A DNA stretch of 64,000 nucleotides from JAWKTV01 sp041398905 (GTDB taxonomy: Bacteria; Planctomycetota; Planctomycetia; Planctomycetales; Planctomycetaceae), in NCBI GenBank assembly GCA_041398905.1, contig JAWKTV010000008.1, positions 124,001-188,000 of the forward strand, in the 5' to 3' direction. A program made the position numbers and the translations under genes. Within the stretch, counting starts at the first letter, position 1. Every line of letters begins with the position of its first letter. The notes beneath the pieces were generated by a model, which was given only the letters and a program-made list of their open reading frames with translations, had not been told where the DNA came from and searched no databases. Positions 11,801-21,731 of this stretch are shown one piece after another.

Positions 11801-12864
11801 CAACTCGACGCTGTCGGCCGCGAGGGCTGAGAGCGTGACGGACGGCCGCTGCGTGCAACGGGCGAGCGTCGACTCAACCGTGAACATTCCCCGCGGGTTA
11901 TCGAGCCGCGTGAGGTACTGCTTGCCTTCGTCAACCAGCTCGGGCAGCTCGACGAGGGCGATGCGCGTATTGGGCGGCAAGAGGTCGAGCAGGTGGCCGG
12001 AGGAGTCCTCGGCCGGGACTTGTGAGTCGAGCGAATTGGCTTCCGCTTGCGCCTCTCTCAATTCTCGACGCTCGACGCTCGACTCGCTTCCCACCGGCGC
12101 GAGCACCGTCAGCGATGCCTGCTTCAAGTCCTCCACTTTCCGCTGCGACAGCACATCAAAGCTGCGGATCGAATCAATCTCGTCACCAAACAGCTCGATT
12201 CGCAACGGGTCTTCGGCGTCCGGGGGATAGACATCGAGGATGCCGCCATGCACGGCGAACTCGCCCGGCCGTTCGATCGCCGACTCTCGCTCGAAGCCTC
12301 GCTCCACCAGCCACCGCAGCAGGTCATCGAGGTCCAGCGAGTCCCCAACTCGCAGCGTCCGCGTCGCGGAAGCCCGGTTCTCCCGACTCGGCACCGGCTG
12401 CATCAACGCCGGCAGGCTGGTGACGATGATCTTCGGGGAGTCTCCGACTCCAGCAGACTGATCGTCCGCAGCCGGGCACCGAACACTTCATCGCTCACCC
12501 GATGTTCGGTCGGCAGCGAATCCCAGGCCGGGAAGATCGTGGGCGCGGTCCCCAGAAACGACATCACGTCGACCGCGAAGTCATCGACATCACTGATTCG
12601 CGGCAGCACGACGAGCAGCGGACTCGGGCGGCCCGGTGACTGGTCGCCAGATCGAACCGCCTTCGGCGACGGCGGGCTGGGGGACGATGATTCGACGAGT
12701 GCCGCCGTGACGAGCGCGCAGGAGGAACCCCACGCCCCGTCGATGGTCCCACTCGTACCGCTTCGCAGAGACTCGATGATCTGCTTCAACCGCGGCTCGG
12801 CTCGCATCCGGGCGACCAGGTCCGGCAGGCACCGGACATTCGCAGTGTCTTCCGTTTCCGCCAT
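8843..12864 (-). CDS. mfd: Transcription-repair coupling factor Mfd (one frame break)
   Basis: Mfd is a DNA translocase that removes stalled RNA polymerase and recruits UvrA to lesions. The N-terminal UvrB-like region (residues about 1-300) is followed by the RNA-polymerase interaction domain (GDHVVHLTHGIAIYRG). The helicase domains have Walker A GDVGFGKTEVAMRAA near residue 643, the DEEQRFGV box near 750, LSATPIPRTLHM, and QLRGRVGR. At about 1340 residues it is longer than most homologues because of a Pro/Ala-rich C-terminal extension of roughly 120 residues. The frame breaks near 12415 in a CCCC run; the ATG at 12864 (MAETEDTANV) is the likely start. The CDF gene lies 120 bases upstream on the same strand. 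Confidence 0.93.
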
Positions 12865-12983
12865 GCCGGAGAAGAATACGTCGCGGGACGACCGTCTGGC
12901 AATCGCGTTCCGACGACCGCCAGGGGCCAGCTTCGCCAGGCCGGGGGCAACCTCCAACCGCACGCAATTCGCCAACCGACCTG

Positions 12984-13955
12984 TCAGTGGTCCCCTTCGT
13001 AGTAGGGTTCCACATGCACCACGACTTCACGCACGAAGGGCCAGTCGGCCTGAATCTGCGCGCGCACGTGCTGCGTGATGCGGTGCGCCGAGGCGACGTT
13101 CAGGTGCGGGTCGACTTCAATGTCGATATCGACATGCGCGTCCGGTCCGGCATGCTGGATGCGAATCTTCTCAACATCCAGCACCCCCTCGACCTTCAGC
13201 GCCGACTGGCGCACGTTCTCGAAGTGCTCATCATGTGGCACGCGGTCGATCAACTGGTGCACATTCTCCCACGCCGCCACCACCCCCAGTCCGATCATGA
13301 TGATCGCCAACACCGCCGCGCTGGTGAGATCGATTCGCCGGCCAAACTCGGGTACGAACGCGGCCAACAGCAGCCCAGTCGCCGCCACCAGACTGGTCAG
13401 AGCGTCCACGCGGTAGTGACCCGCCTCGGCGAGCATCGCCGTGCTCTGTTGCCGGTTCGCGGTACGCCGCAGCATGCGTGCAGTCAGCTCCATCAACAGT
13501 GCCGCTCCGGCGGGTATGCACCAGACCCACGGACTGACCTCACCCGCCGGATCAAGCCGCGCCAACCCCAGCATCTGACGCAGCAGCAGCCAGCCGCCCG
13601 CCACCGCGATGAGAATCCCCAACTGCAAGCCTGCCAGCGGCTCCAGCCGGCCATGACCAAACGGATGATCCTCATCCGGCGGCCGTGCCGCATAGCGAAT
13701 CGCGACGACCAGCGCCAGACTGGACACCACGTCAAACAGGCTTGCGACGGCATCCACCAACAGGGCGGCATAACCACCGAACCAATACGCAATCGCCTCG
13801 ACAACGATCACCAGCAGCCGCAGCGCGATCCCAATTACGGCGATGCGCTGCAGAACCTCCAACCGGTTCTGTCGCGTTCCGGCGACCGCCGCTGGAGGCT
13901 TTACCGGGTGGGGAAACATCGGCGATTCCATGTTGTCAGTCTGGTCGTCTTGCAC
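12984..13955 (-). CDS. Cation diffusion facilitator family metal exporter
   Basis: This 323-residue inner-membrane protein exports divalent metals (Zn, Fe or Mn) in exchange for protons. Six membrane segments are visible. TM2 has the metal-site Asp pair in LLVDAVASLFDVVSS, followed by DEDHPFGHGR; TM5 has HYRVDALTS, the HxxxD half of the site. The cytosolic C-terminal domain with HVDIDIEVDP and HRITQHVRAQI is the usual dimerisation fold. The DxxxD/HxxxD pattern is that of FieF/Zn-type members, but metal choice is not certain from sequence. The frame is intact. Confidence 0.9.
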   Translation of the reverse strand: MQDDQTDNMESPMFPHPVKPPAAVAGTRQNRLEVLQRIAVIGIALRLLVIVVEAIAYWFGGYAALLVDAVASLFDVVSSLALVVAIRYAARPPDEDHPFGHGRLEPLAGLQLGILIAVAGGWLLLRQMLGLARLDPAGEVSPWVWCIPAGAALLMELTARMLRRTANRQQSTAMLAEAGHYRVDALTSLVAATGLLLAAFVPEFGRRIDLTSAAVLAIIMIGLGVVAAWENVHQLIDRVPHDEHFENVRQSALKVEGVLDVEKIRIQHAGPDAHVDIDIEVDPHLNVASAHRITQHVRAQIQADWPFVREVVVHVEPYYEGDH

Positions 13956-14229
13956 GCGAGAGCCGCTTGAAACGATTGTGCGTCGTCAATCCCGTATCGG
14001 CACGCGACGCGGCTTCGCTGACCATTGTGGCCAGCGACAATCATCCCGTCGAGAACGAGCCAACAGACATTCCATCACTCGCGCAACCACTCGCACCCTT
14101 GCCTCGGCCCGGCGAGACTGGTATCGAGTTGACAGAGTACTCACCTCGAAGTTCGTTGGCGATCGCCGGCGACCCGCAAGGTGATCGCGTCCCTCCAACG
14201 GCGGCGCGCCCGGCTCCAACGAGTGTCCG

Positions 14230-15084
14230 ATGCCTACCCCCCTGCGAATGCTGATTCTCGCGCGTGGCGATTCTCCCCGCGTCACGCACGCCCGCACCGC
14301 GCTGACCGAGACGCTCGCGCAGCGCCGCGATATCCGCATCGTCGATGTCCTGACCACCGACGACGGCGACGACGACCCGCCCGACTCCGAATTCGCCATC
14401 GTGATCGGGGGCGACGGAGCGATTCTGCGGGCCTGTCGCAGCTTTGGTACCCGTCAAAGGCCGATTCTGGGCGTCAATGTCGGCCGCCTCGGCTTCCTCG
14501 CCGACCTCGCCACCGACGAAGTTTGTCATAGCATCGATCGCATCGCCGCCCGCGAATTCCATGTCACCCGGCACCTGATGTTCGTGTGCGAACACACGCG
14601 CGCCGACGGATCGTCCGAGACGCACCTCGGTCTCAACGAGGCCGCGATCATGTCGGCCGGGTCGCTATCCATGATCGACGTGCATCTCGAAATCGATCGG
14701 CAACCCGTCACCACCTTCAGCGGTGACGGCCTGATCATCAGCACGCCGGTCGGCTCGACCGCGCACAGCCTCTCCGCGGGCGGACCCATTCTTCGACAGG
14801 ACCTGCAGGCGTTCGTCGTCACACCCATCTGCCCGCACGCCCTCTCGATGCGCTCGCTCGTCGATAGCGCCGACGTGGAGTATCGAATGACATCCCCCAG
14901 CGCCCCCCCCGGCGTGATGCTGGTGATCGACGGGCAGATCAAGGTCCCCTTCGCGGCGACGGACGCCGCGACCGTGAAACGAGCCCACGTCGAGTTGCAG
15001 CTCGCCCGCATGCCCGGCCACAGCTTCTACAACACCCTGCACCGCAAGCTCGGCTGGGCCGGCCAGCCCAAGTACAGCCGCTGA
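14230..15084 (+). CDS. nadK: NAD kinase
   Basis: NAD kinase phosphorylates NAD to NADP in the cytosol. The hallmark GGDGAILRACR is at about residues 58-68, with ILGVNVGRLGFLADL after it. LGLNEAAIM provides the conserved NE of the second motif, and the third motif reads DGLIISTPVGSTAHSLSAGGP. The length of 284 residues is normal. One small difference is Ala in GGDGA where most members have Thr or Ser. It is the only plus-strand gene between minus-strand neighbours, so it has its own promoter in the 274-base gap upstream. Confidence 0.95.
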   Translation: MPTPLRMLILARGDSPRVTHARTALTETLAQRRDIRIVDVLTTDDGDDDPPDSEFAIVIGGDGAILRACRSFGTRQRPILGVNVGRLGFLADLATDEVCHSIDRIAAREFHVTRHLMFVCEHTRADGSSETHLGLNEAAIMSAGSLSMIDVHLEIDRQPVTTFSGDGLIISTPVGSTAHSLSAGGPILRQDLQAFVVTPICPHALSMRSLVDSADVEYRMTSPSAPPGVMLVIDGQIKVPFAATDAATVKRAHVELQLARMPGHSFYNTLHRKLGWAGQPKYSR

Positions 15085-15099
15085 TCGCCGGCGCTGAAC

Positions 15100-16392
15100 C
15101 TACTCCGTCAGCTTGACCTTGCAGAACCGCTTCTTGCCGACCCACACCAACAGGCCGTCGGTCACGGGAATCGCCTGATTAAAGTCTTCGATCTTGAGCT
15201 TCTGCTCGCCCAGCTTCGCCCCTCCCTGCTCGATTGACCGACGGGCATCGCTGGTGGTGGAACAGAGTCCGGTCAGCTTCAGGAGCTGCGCCGCCTGACA
15301 GGTGCCGTCACTCGCGAGTTGTGAACGCGACAGTGCGGCTTCCGGAATATCGCTCGGCAACGCGCCATCTCCAATCTCCTGCTGCCAGCGCGCTGCGGCC
15401 GCCGCCCCCGCGGCCTCGTCGTGGTACTCAGCCACCACGCGCTGCCCCAACGCCACCTTCGCCGCCTTGGGATGCCCGGCCAACAGCGCGTCGACCTCGC
15501 TCAGGGGCAAATCGGTCAGCAGCTCGAAGTACATCTTCATCAGGCCGTCCGGAAGCTGCATAAACTTCTTCGTCATCTCGTAGGCGTCTTCCGAGATGCC
15601 GATGTAATTCCCCAGACTCTTGCCCATCCGCCGCGTGCCATCGGTACCGACCAGAATCGGCGACATCACGCTCACCTGCTGACGCTGCGCGCCCTGCGAC
15701 AGCTCCACGGCCGGCACACCCGCTGGCCGCAGCCGGGCCGCCTGCGCGCAGACCTGGGCATCCTTGTGCAGGTCACGAGCCAGCATGAAGCTATAAAGCT
15801 GCTCTGTTCCGCCCAGCTCGACATCGGCATCGATGACCACCGAATCGAACGCCTGCATGATCGGGTACAGGCATTCATGCAGAAAGATTGGCGTCTCCGC
15901 CTGCATCCGCTTCGCGAAGTCGTCACGGCTCAGCAGTTGTGCCACCGTCACCCGGCCACAGAGCTTCAACAGGTCGGTGAAGTTCATCGCGCCGAACCAG
16001 TCGCCGTTGCGATGCACCTCGGCCTTGTCGAGGTCGATCACTTTGCCCACCTGCGACAAGTAGTACCGCGCGTTCTCTTCAACCTCGTCGGCGGTCAGTT
16101 GTTTTGTGCGGGCCTCGTCCCGACCACTCGGGTCACCCACCATCGCGGTGTAGTTGCCGATGATGATCACCGCCTGATGCCCCAGCTCCTGGAACTGCCG
16201 CATCTTTCGCAGCGGCACGGTGTGCCCCAGATGCACGTCGGCGGCGGTCGGGTCGATGCCGTACTTGATTCGCAAAGGCCGGCCGATCTTGATGCTCTCG
16301 GCCAGCTTCTTCGTCAGCTCCTCTTCGGGCACGATCTTCTCGACGCCACGGCGAATCAGGTCAAGTTGTTCGGAAACGGTCGTGGCGGACAT
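15100..16392 (-). CDS. tyrS: Tyrosyl-tRNA synthetase with internal insertion
   Basis: This enzyme charges tRNA-Tyr. It is a class I synthetase with HLGH (HIGH motif, about residue 56), YTAMVGDPSGRDEARTKQL, GGTEQLYSFMLARDL, and RMGKS as the KMSKS motif. The C-terminal S4-like RNA-binding domain contains SDARRSIEQGGAKL. Between ARDL and SPILVGTDG there are about 39 residues where related bacterial enzymes have about 15: an extra Ala/Gln-rich stretch (AQAARLRPAGVPAVELSQGA) that keeps the frame. The length is 430 residues. It converges on nadK, with 15 bases between the stops. Confidence 0.94.
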   Translation of the reverse strand: MSATTVSEQLDLIRRGVEKIVPEEELTKKLAESIKIGRPLRIKYGIDPTAADVHLGHTVPLRKMRQFQELGHQAVIIIGNYTAMVGDPSGRDEARTKQLTADEVEENARYYLSQVGKVIDLDKAEVHRNGDWFGAMNFTDLLKLCGRVTVAQLLSRDDFAKRMQAETPIFLHECLYPIMQAFDSVVIDADVELGGTEQLYSFMLARDLHKDAQVCAQAARLRPAGVPAVELSQGAQRQQVSVMSPILVGTDGTRRMGKSLGNYIGISEDAYEMTKKFMQLPDGLMKMYFELLTDLPLSEVDALLAGHPKAAKVALGQRVVAEYHDEAAGAAAAARWQQEIGDGALPSDIPEAALSRSQLASDGTCQAAQLLKLTGLCSTTSDARRSIEQGGAKLGEQKLKIEDFNQAIPVTDGLLVWVGKKRFCKVKLTE

Positions 16393-16527
16393 GTCGGGTT
16401 ACGAAGGAGCGGCAAGAAACAAGGATCAACACGGCCGCAGGATCGTCGATCGAGCGACCAGACTCAACAGACACGCGGCCACCGGGCCAAAGGACAACCA
16501 TCAGGGGCAACAGCGGGATCAGAAGCG

Positions 16528-17343
16528 CTATCGCCCGCAACCCGCGCCGCTGCAGCCAATGCACGCCGGTCGAGGCATTCGCGCCCGCTCCGCATCCATG
16601 CCCGGCCGCAGCGGCCGGCGATAAGCGAGCCGCGCGACGCTTTGCTTCAGATGCTCGGTTACTTCTTCCAGCACCTCGGCCGTCGGCTTGCGGTCGGCCC
16701 AGCGCGAAAGATCGATCGGCTCGCCCCAGATCACATCCGCCGGTTGACTGATCAGAAAGCTCGCCACCATCCCATTCGCCTGGGGCGCGTTGCGGATGTA
16801 GACCGGATAGACCGGCTGGTTGCCCCGCAACGCCAGCCAGCCCACACCGGAATTGAACTCCCTGAGCCCTTTCCCAAGGTTGATACCCCCTTCCGGGTAG
16901 ATGCCGACGACGTGACCATCACGCAGTCGCCGTAGCGACTCCTTCGCCGACTTCGTGTCCTGACCATTTCGCGCCACGGGAATCACCCGGGCCAGTCCGG
17001 TGACCCAGCCAACCAGCCCCCCCAACTCGCAGTATTCCGCCGCGGTCAGGTACTCGATGATGCGAAACGACATCCCCTCCCGCTTGCGAAAGCTCGACAC
17101 CCACATCAGCACCGGGTCAACCGGGCTGCGATGGTTGGCGACGATCAGTGCGCCGCCCACCTCCGGCAACGGGCATGGCCCCAGCATTCGTTGATTGTAC
17201 CGCAGCAGCGTGAAGACCCGCATCGACCGCGCCAGGAACCAGACACCAAACGACCCGGCCTTGCGGATGTCGAGGAGGACGGCCACCAACGCCAAGGCGG
17301 CCAGCGAAGCCAGTACAAGCTGGGCCTGATTCTCAGTCGACAT
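16528..17343 (-). CDS. PlsC-like 1-acylglycerol-3-phosphate acyltransferase
   Basis: An acyltransferase that adds the second acyl chain to lysophosphatidic acid or a related lipid at the membrane. The catalytic HX4D is in VANHRSPVDP (about residue 70), the phosphate-binding motif is VVGIYPEGGIN, and VYPVYIRNAP fits motif IV. An N-terminal hydrophobic helix (LVLASLAALALVAVLLDI) anchors it. YPEGG replaces the commoner FPEGT. The last 25 residues are Cys/Arg-rich and may include an indel. It lies next to tyrS and the helicase gene on the same strand. Confidence 0.82.
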   Translation of the reverse strand: MSTENQAQLVLASLAALALVAVLLDIRKAGSFGVWFLARSMRVFTLLRYNQRMLGPCPLPEVGGALIVANHRSPVDPVLMWVSSFRKREGMSFRIIEYLTAAEYCELGGLVGWVTGLARVIPVARNGQDTKSAKESLRRLRDGHVVGIYPEGGINLGKGLREFNSGVGWLALRGNQPVYPVYIRNAPQANGMVASFLISQPADVIWGEPIDLSRWADRKPTAEVLEEVTEHLKQSVARLAYRRPLRPGMDAERARMPRPACIGCSGAGCGR

Positions 17344-17391
17344 GCGATCCCGTCTTGTTCGCGCAATGCGGCCCGTGCGAGCCGCGAAACA

Positions 17392-19393
17392 TCAATCGTA
17401 CTGCGAAGACTCGACTGGCGTCTCCTCATCCTCTTGCAGATTCTCATACACCGGCACTTCGCCGTCCTTCATCTCGAAGAGAAACCGCGATGGCATCGAC
17501 GGCCGCAGCTTGCCCCACTTGCGGCGATTCGCCGCCCGCGTCAACGCGAGATGGTCCTGCGCCCGCGTGATCCCGACGTAGCACAATCGACGTTCCTCGG
17601 CGATCTCCCGCTCCGTCGCATCCACCGACCGCTTATGCGGCAGCAACCCCTCTTCCATCCCGACCATGTAGACCCGCAGGAACTCCAGTCCCTTCGCGCT
17701 GTGCAGCGTCATCAGCTTCACCGCGTTCTCGGCGACCTGCTGCTCCTTGTCGGGCTGGTTCTCTCGGCCTTCGACGGCAAGCGTCGACAAATAGTCCTCC
17801 AGGGTATGCTTCCCCGAACTCTCGATGTACTCCGTCAGCGTCTGCACAAACTGGTCGAGCATCTCCGTCCGCAACAGCGCCTGCTGCGGGTCCTTGTACT
17901 GCTTCTCGATCTCCGACTCGTAGTCGACTTCTTGAATGAGGCTCCGCAGATGCTCGTCCATCCGAGATGGCTCCTTGTGGAACCGCTCGCGGTAGACGTT
18001 CAGCAACTCCTCGAAGTCGTGGATGGCTTTCGAGGCCTTCGCCGGGATCTCGTTCGCCGCCTCGCGCGCGCGGGCCGACTCCCAGAAACTCGTCCCTTCC
18101 TTCACGGCCGCCGTCAGCACCTTTTCGACCGTCGCCGGGCTGATGCCCCGCGCCGGCGTGTTGATGATCCGCAGCAGCGACGCCTCATCCGCTGCCCTCG
18201 ATATCACCTTGAGGTACGCCAGCAGGTCGCGAATCTCCTTGCGGTCGAAAAACGACTGCGTCCCCCATCAGCACGTAGGGCAACCCGGCCCGCCGCAGTT
18301 CCGACTCGAACACCCGCGGCTGTTCGTTCGTCCGGAACAGGATCGCGAAGTCCCGCAGCGGGACCTCTTTGACCTGCGAGTAAAACTTGATTTCCCGTAC
18401 CACCATCTCCGCTTCGAGTTGTTCGTCCTGATACTCCAGAAACCGCACCTCCGCCGCCGAAGGCTTGTAGGCGCGGAGCACCTTCTTGTGACGCTCACGA
18501 TTCCGCGCCACCAGCCGGTTCGCATGATCCAGAATGTCCGGCGAGCAGCGGTAGTTGTCTTCGAGGCGAATCACCTTCGCCCCGGAAACTGCCGGGCGAA
18601 GCCAAGAATGTGGGACACCTCAGCACCCCGCCAGCCGTAGATCGACTGATCGTCGTCACCGACCACACACAGGTTCCGATGCTCCCGGACCAGCGCCTCG
18701 ATCAGCCGGAACTGAATGCCGTTGGTGTCCTGGTACTCATCGATTTGAACGTGCTGAAACCGCTGCTGATGCCGCGCGGCACATCCGGAAACTGGCGGAA
18801 CAACTGCTCGGTCAGCAGCAGCAGATCGTCGAAGTCGACAGCTCCCGTCGAACGGAGTTTCTGCTGATAGCGGCGGTAGCCCCATCGACGCCACCAGCTC
18901 GCGGTCGTCCTCGATCTGCTCGGAAGCCCGCTCAGGAGCCAGGCCCGCCGACTTCCATTTGCTGATCGTCCCCAACAGGTCACCCGGTTTGAGCGTGCTA
19001 TCGGTCACCCGGATGTCCTGCAACACCGTCCGGGCGATCGACTCCTGATCGCCCCGATCAGATCCGAAAAGCTCAATGGATAGCCGAGGTGCTCGATCTC
19101 CTGACGCAGCACACGGACGCAGAAGGCGTGAAACGTCGAGATGAACGGCCGAGCCTTCAGTTCCCTCCCAGTAAAGCCCGGGTCCGGCTCGAGCATCTCC
19201 TTCGCCGCCTTGTTGGTGAAGGTGACCCGGAAAGAATCTGGTCGGGCGGAACCCCATGGCGAATGAGTTCCGCCATGCGATGGGTGATGACCCGCGTCTT
19301 TCCGGTCCCCGCTCCCGCCAGCACCAGCAAAGGCCCGGAGAGGGTCCGCACCGCTTCACGTTGCGGAGCATTAAGGTGCGAAAGGCGGTCCAT
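17392..19393 (-). CDS. UvrD/PcrA/Rep-type superfamily 1A DNA helicase (several frame breaks)
   Basis: A 3'-5' DNA helicase for repair and replication-conflict resolution. The pieces in order are [15 protein letters not shown] and Walker [18 protein letters not shown] (19393 to about 19230), [12 protein letters not shown] (about 19140), [18 protein letters not shown] (about 18820), QIDEYQDTN and [16 protein letters not shown] (about 18720-18620), [15 protein letters not shown] (18560), [15 protein letters not shown] (18330), and [12 protein letters not shown] with [13 protein letters not shown] (17700-17540). The frame changes at about 19230, 19050, 18960, 18850, 18760, 18590 and 18260. All motifs are intact, so I treat this as one working gene in a poor stretch of sequence. 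Length is about 665 residues. Confidence 0.88.
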
Positions 19394-19771
19394 CGAAGTT
19401 GCAGTCTATGTCTCCGTACCTCGCGGTGATCGCTGGCGACGTTACCAGCCAGCCCCCACATCATGAGCGACGCACCGTCGAACTTGTGATCGTGGCAGCG
19501 GCTTTCGACCAGTCTGCTTGAGCGGAGACGCATCTTGCGTTGTGTAACTGTCCGCCGCAAGCCAGTCACCGCACACGGCAGACCATTCCACGTCATTGTT
19601 CCGTGGTGCCGTCCGCTGGCCGAGCGAGTTGACAGTCGGCCTGCCTGAGTCGCCGCAAACCGGCGAGATCGAGTACCGCCGGCGGGCGTCCACCGTGAGA
19701 GATCTCGCCGCATCGTCGCGCACCGTCGCGCACCACGCAGCGACGGAAGCGGCCCCCCTCGGGGCGGGGAA
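19394..19771. other. Intergenic stretch upstream of the helicase gene
   Basis: About 380 bases with no frame that has natural composition. It should hold the helicase promoter, but I cannot pick one with confidence. Confidence 0.35.
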
Positions 19772-20011
19772 CTAGTTCAACATCGGGTCGACGTCGGTTC
19801 GCTGGTCGTCCCACACGTTGTAGGCGTCGAACAGGTCCGATGAGAGCAGCACCGCGTCCTGAGTGCCGACCAGCATATTGATCGGCAGCGGGCCGAGCAG
19901 AACGCGGATCTCGCGAATGATCGACAACGGGGCGACAAGCGTCTTGGCGGGGAGGTCCGTTGACTCGACAAGATCGAGATCACCGAGGGAAGCTGGCAGC
20001 ATGATGTTCAT
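19772..20011 (-). CDS. Hypothetical protein, 79 aa
   Basis: A short intact frame with balanced composition: an acidic N-terminal part, a hydrophobic beta-like middle ([20 protein letters not shown]) and an acidic C-terminus ([11 protein letters not shown]). There is no signal peptide or known motif. The other frames over the same bases are Arg/Ser-rich, so this is the best candidate. The function is unknown. Confidence 0.45.
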   Translation of the reverse strand: MNIMLPASLGDLDLVESTDLPAKTLVAPLSIIREIRVLLGPLPINMLVGTQDAVLLSSDLFDAYNVWDDQRTDVDPMLN

Positions 20012-20433
20012 CCGTTAGGGATCGCGTGGCGAAACTGATGGACGCATCCTGTCGATCCGCGATCATGACTTCAATACTTTCGAGCACCATTCTTCATGAA
20101 TCGGAAAGCCAGTTGTCGCACGTATCGTTTCGCGAATCTGTAGGTGTTCGGGACTCTGGCATGGCTGCGCAATCTGGCCCGTGCAAGCAGGATACGACGA
20201 CTGGCATGGCCCGTGGCGTTTCTAACGGATTTGACGCCTCGACGCCCCCCTCTAGAATCCTCCCTGGCAAGACGTACCTCGTCAGCCACCGGGCTGTTCA
20301 GATTGTCAGATTGTTTGACACGCCAGCGTCCCCGACTGCACAGATTGCTTGACGGGAGCAACGCGAGAATCCACCCGGAATCGCAAAATCACGGGGTTTC
20401 ATCGAGAATCCCTCCATTGAAGGAGTCGCAAGA
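20012..20433. other. Intergenic region between divergent small genes
   Basis: About 420 bases between the 79-residue hypothetical gene (minus strand) and the His-rich lipoprotein gene (plus strand). No gene is supported. GAAGGAG just before 20434 is the ribosome binding site of the lipoprotein gene. Promoters for both genes should lie here. Confidence 0.4.
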
Positions 20434-20988
20434 ATGTCCTGGAAGCTGTTCACTCACGCTCTGATGGCCGGTTCGACCGCCCTCGTTCTCGCTGGCCTGA
20501 CGGGCTGCGAAAGCCAGGAGGGGACCCGCAGCTTCAACGCGGCCGAAGGCGATAACGTCGAGAACACCGATCCGCACGATCACGCCGCTCACGCTCACGG
20601 CCCGCATGACGGACACATCGTCGAACTCGGTGGCGAGGACTACCACGCCGAAGTGACGATGGACGAGGCCAAAAAGACCCTCACCGTCTACCTGCTCGCC
20701 GCCGACATGACCACCCCGCTGGGCACCGAGGCCGATTCCGCGTCCGTTCGCCTGCAGATCGGCGACGCCAAGCAGGAATTCGTCCTGCAGCCGACCGACC
20801 GGGCCGAAGACGGCAAGGCGACCGTCTTCAGCCAGACCGACAGCACGCTGCCCGACTCGATCCAGGACGCGGAAGACCTGATCGGCGAAGTCGTCGTCAC
20901 CATCAACGGCAAGCAGCATCGCGGCGAAATCACCCACGACCACGGCCATGACGATCACGGCCACGATGACCACGGCCACGATCACTAA
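20434..20988 (+). CDS. His-rich lipoprotein, probable metal binder
   Basis: The N-terminus has a lipoprotein signal with lipobox LAGLTGC, so the mature protein starts at the Cys near residue 27 and is membrane-anchored. Two His-rich stretches flank a middle domain: HDHAAHAHGPHDGHIVELGG (about residues 48-67) and a C-terminal HDHGHDDHGHDDHGHDH tail. The middle reads TMDEAKKTLTVYLLAADM and VVVTINGKQHRGEI, a small beta-rich fold. A role as a periplasmic metal sponge or chaperone for Zn, Ni or Cu is inferred from the His content. A GAAGGAG site precedes the start and a strong terminator follows. Confidence 0.8.
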   Translation: MSWKLFTHALMAGSTALVLAGLTGCESQEGTRSFNAAEGDNVENTDPHDHAAHAHGPHDGHIVELGGEDYHAEVTMDEAKKTLTVYLLAADMTTPLGTEADSASVRLQIGDAKQEFVLQPTDRAEDGKATVFSQTDSTLPDSIQDAEDLIGEVVVTINGKQHRGEITHDHGHDDHGHDDHGHDH

Positions 20989-21061
20989 CGGCAACAGACT
21001 CGCGTCAGCACGCGCCCCGGCCATCTCGTGAAGCGCCGTCATTGAATCCGGTACGACCAGC

Positions 21062-21101
21062 GTCCGGCAGGGACTCACGCCCCTGCCGGACGTTTCTCTT
21101 T
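21062..21101 (+). terminator. Rho-independent terminator of the His-rich lipoprotein gene
   Basis: An 11-bp perfect stem (GTCCGGCAGGG at 21062-21072, CCCTGCCGGAC at 21081-21091) with an 8-base loop, followed by TTTCTCTTT. Confidence 0.85.
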
Positions 21102-21206
21102 GTAGGTCGACCGCGTCAGCCGACTCGCCTCGCACGTGCCTGCCAACGTTAAACGCGCCGGCTTATCCTGAAGGTGTCCGTCACGACCCCAAGCGGAGAG
21201 TCCGCC

Positions 21207-21596
21207 ATGCTGTGGAAGGAATGCCCGTATTGCCACAAGCCGGTACTGAAGCTGCGATTCGCCCGCCATGTCGCCCAACATACGAAACTGCGGGACGATG
21301 GCCAGATGACGGACCACGTCACCGCCGCAGAAAAAGAGCGGTATACCGGCTCGTTGGAAGGGATCCCCACCGGCTACTACCACCCAAAGTGCGGAGCAGG
21401 CACGCGAATGCCGGAGGAGATCATTCGCAGTGACCTCGGCAATCCCTACTGGAATGACACCGAGCACTCCTTCTGTTGCGGCTGCGGCACCTACGTGCAT
21501 ATGTCGGAACTGTTCTGGATCGGAACCGACGAGTCGCTCCTCGCCGCCAAGCAGCGGTTGCGTCGCGAGTACGACGCCCGGCGACAGCAGCGATAA
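21207..21596 (+). CDS. Cys-rich conserved protein, probable zinc binder
   Basis: A 130-residue protein with CPYCHKPVLKLRFARHVAQH at the N-terminus, which resembles a CxxC...H...H zinc site, then YHPKCGAGTRMPEEIIRSDL and a second cluster FCCGCGTYVHMSELF. There is no signal peptide. The ATG at 21207 is chosen over the upstream one at 21174 because GGAGAG lies seven bases before it and the Cys cluster starts there. From memory, similar proteins are common in planctomycetes, but no function is known to me. Confidence 0.72.
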   Translation: MLWKECPYCHKPVLKLRFARHVAQHTKLRDDGQMTDHVTAAEKERYTGSLEGIPTGYYHPKCGAGTRMPEEIIRSDLGNPYWNDTEHSFCCGCGTYVHMSELFWIGTDESLLAAKQRLRREYDARRQQR

Positions 21597-21731
21597 GTAT
21601 CCGGCCACACTGATTCAGCCGATTCGGAGAAATGCCGCCGGTTTCTTGAGTCGACGCCGATTGCCGGTACATTTCCCACTGATCTGCCCCGACTCGGCAC
21701 CTTGCCTCGACCGCAATACCAGCGCATCGCC

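Noticed and set aside
16361..16564. A 67-codon frame starting with a hydrophobic stretch between the acyltransferase gene and tyrS
   Set aside because: It overlaps both neighbouring genes' ends in other frames, has no ribosome binding site, and its second half is Arg/Ser-rich.
19442..19723. A 93-codon frame in the gap upstream of the helicase
   Set aside because: Composition is Arg/Ser-rich, no motif or ribosome binding site is visible, and it does not continue a neighbouring gene.
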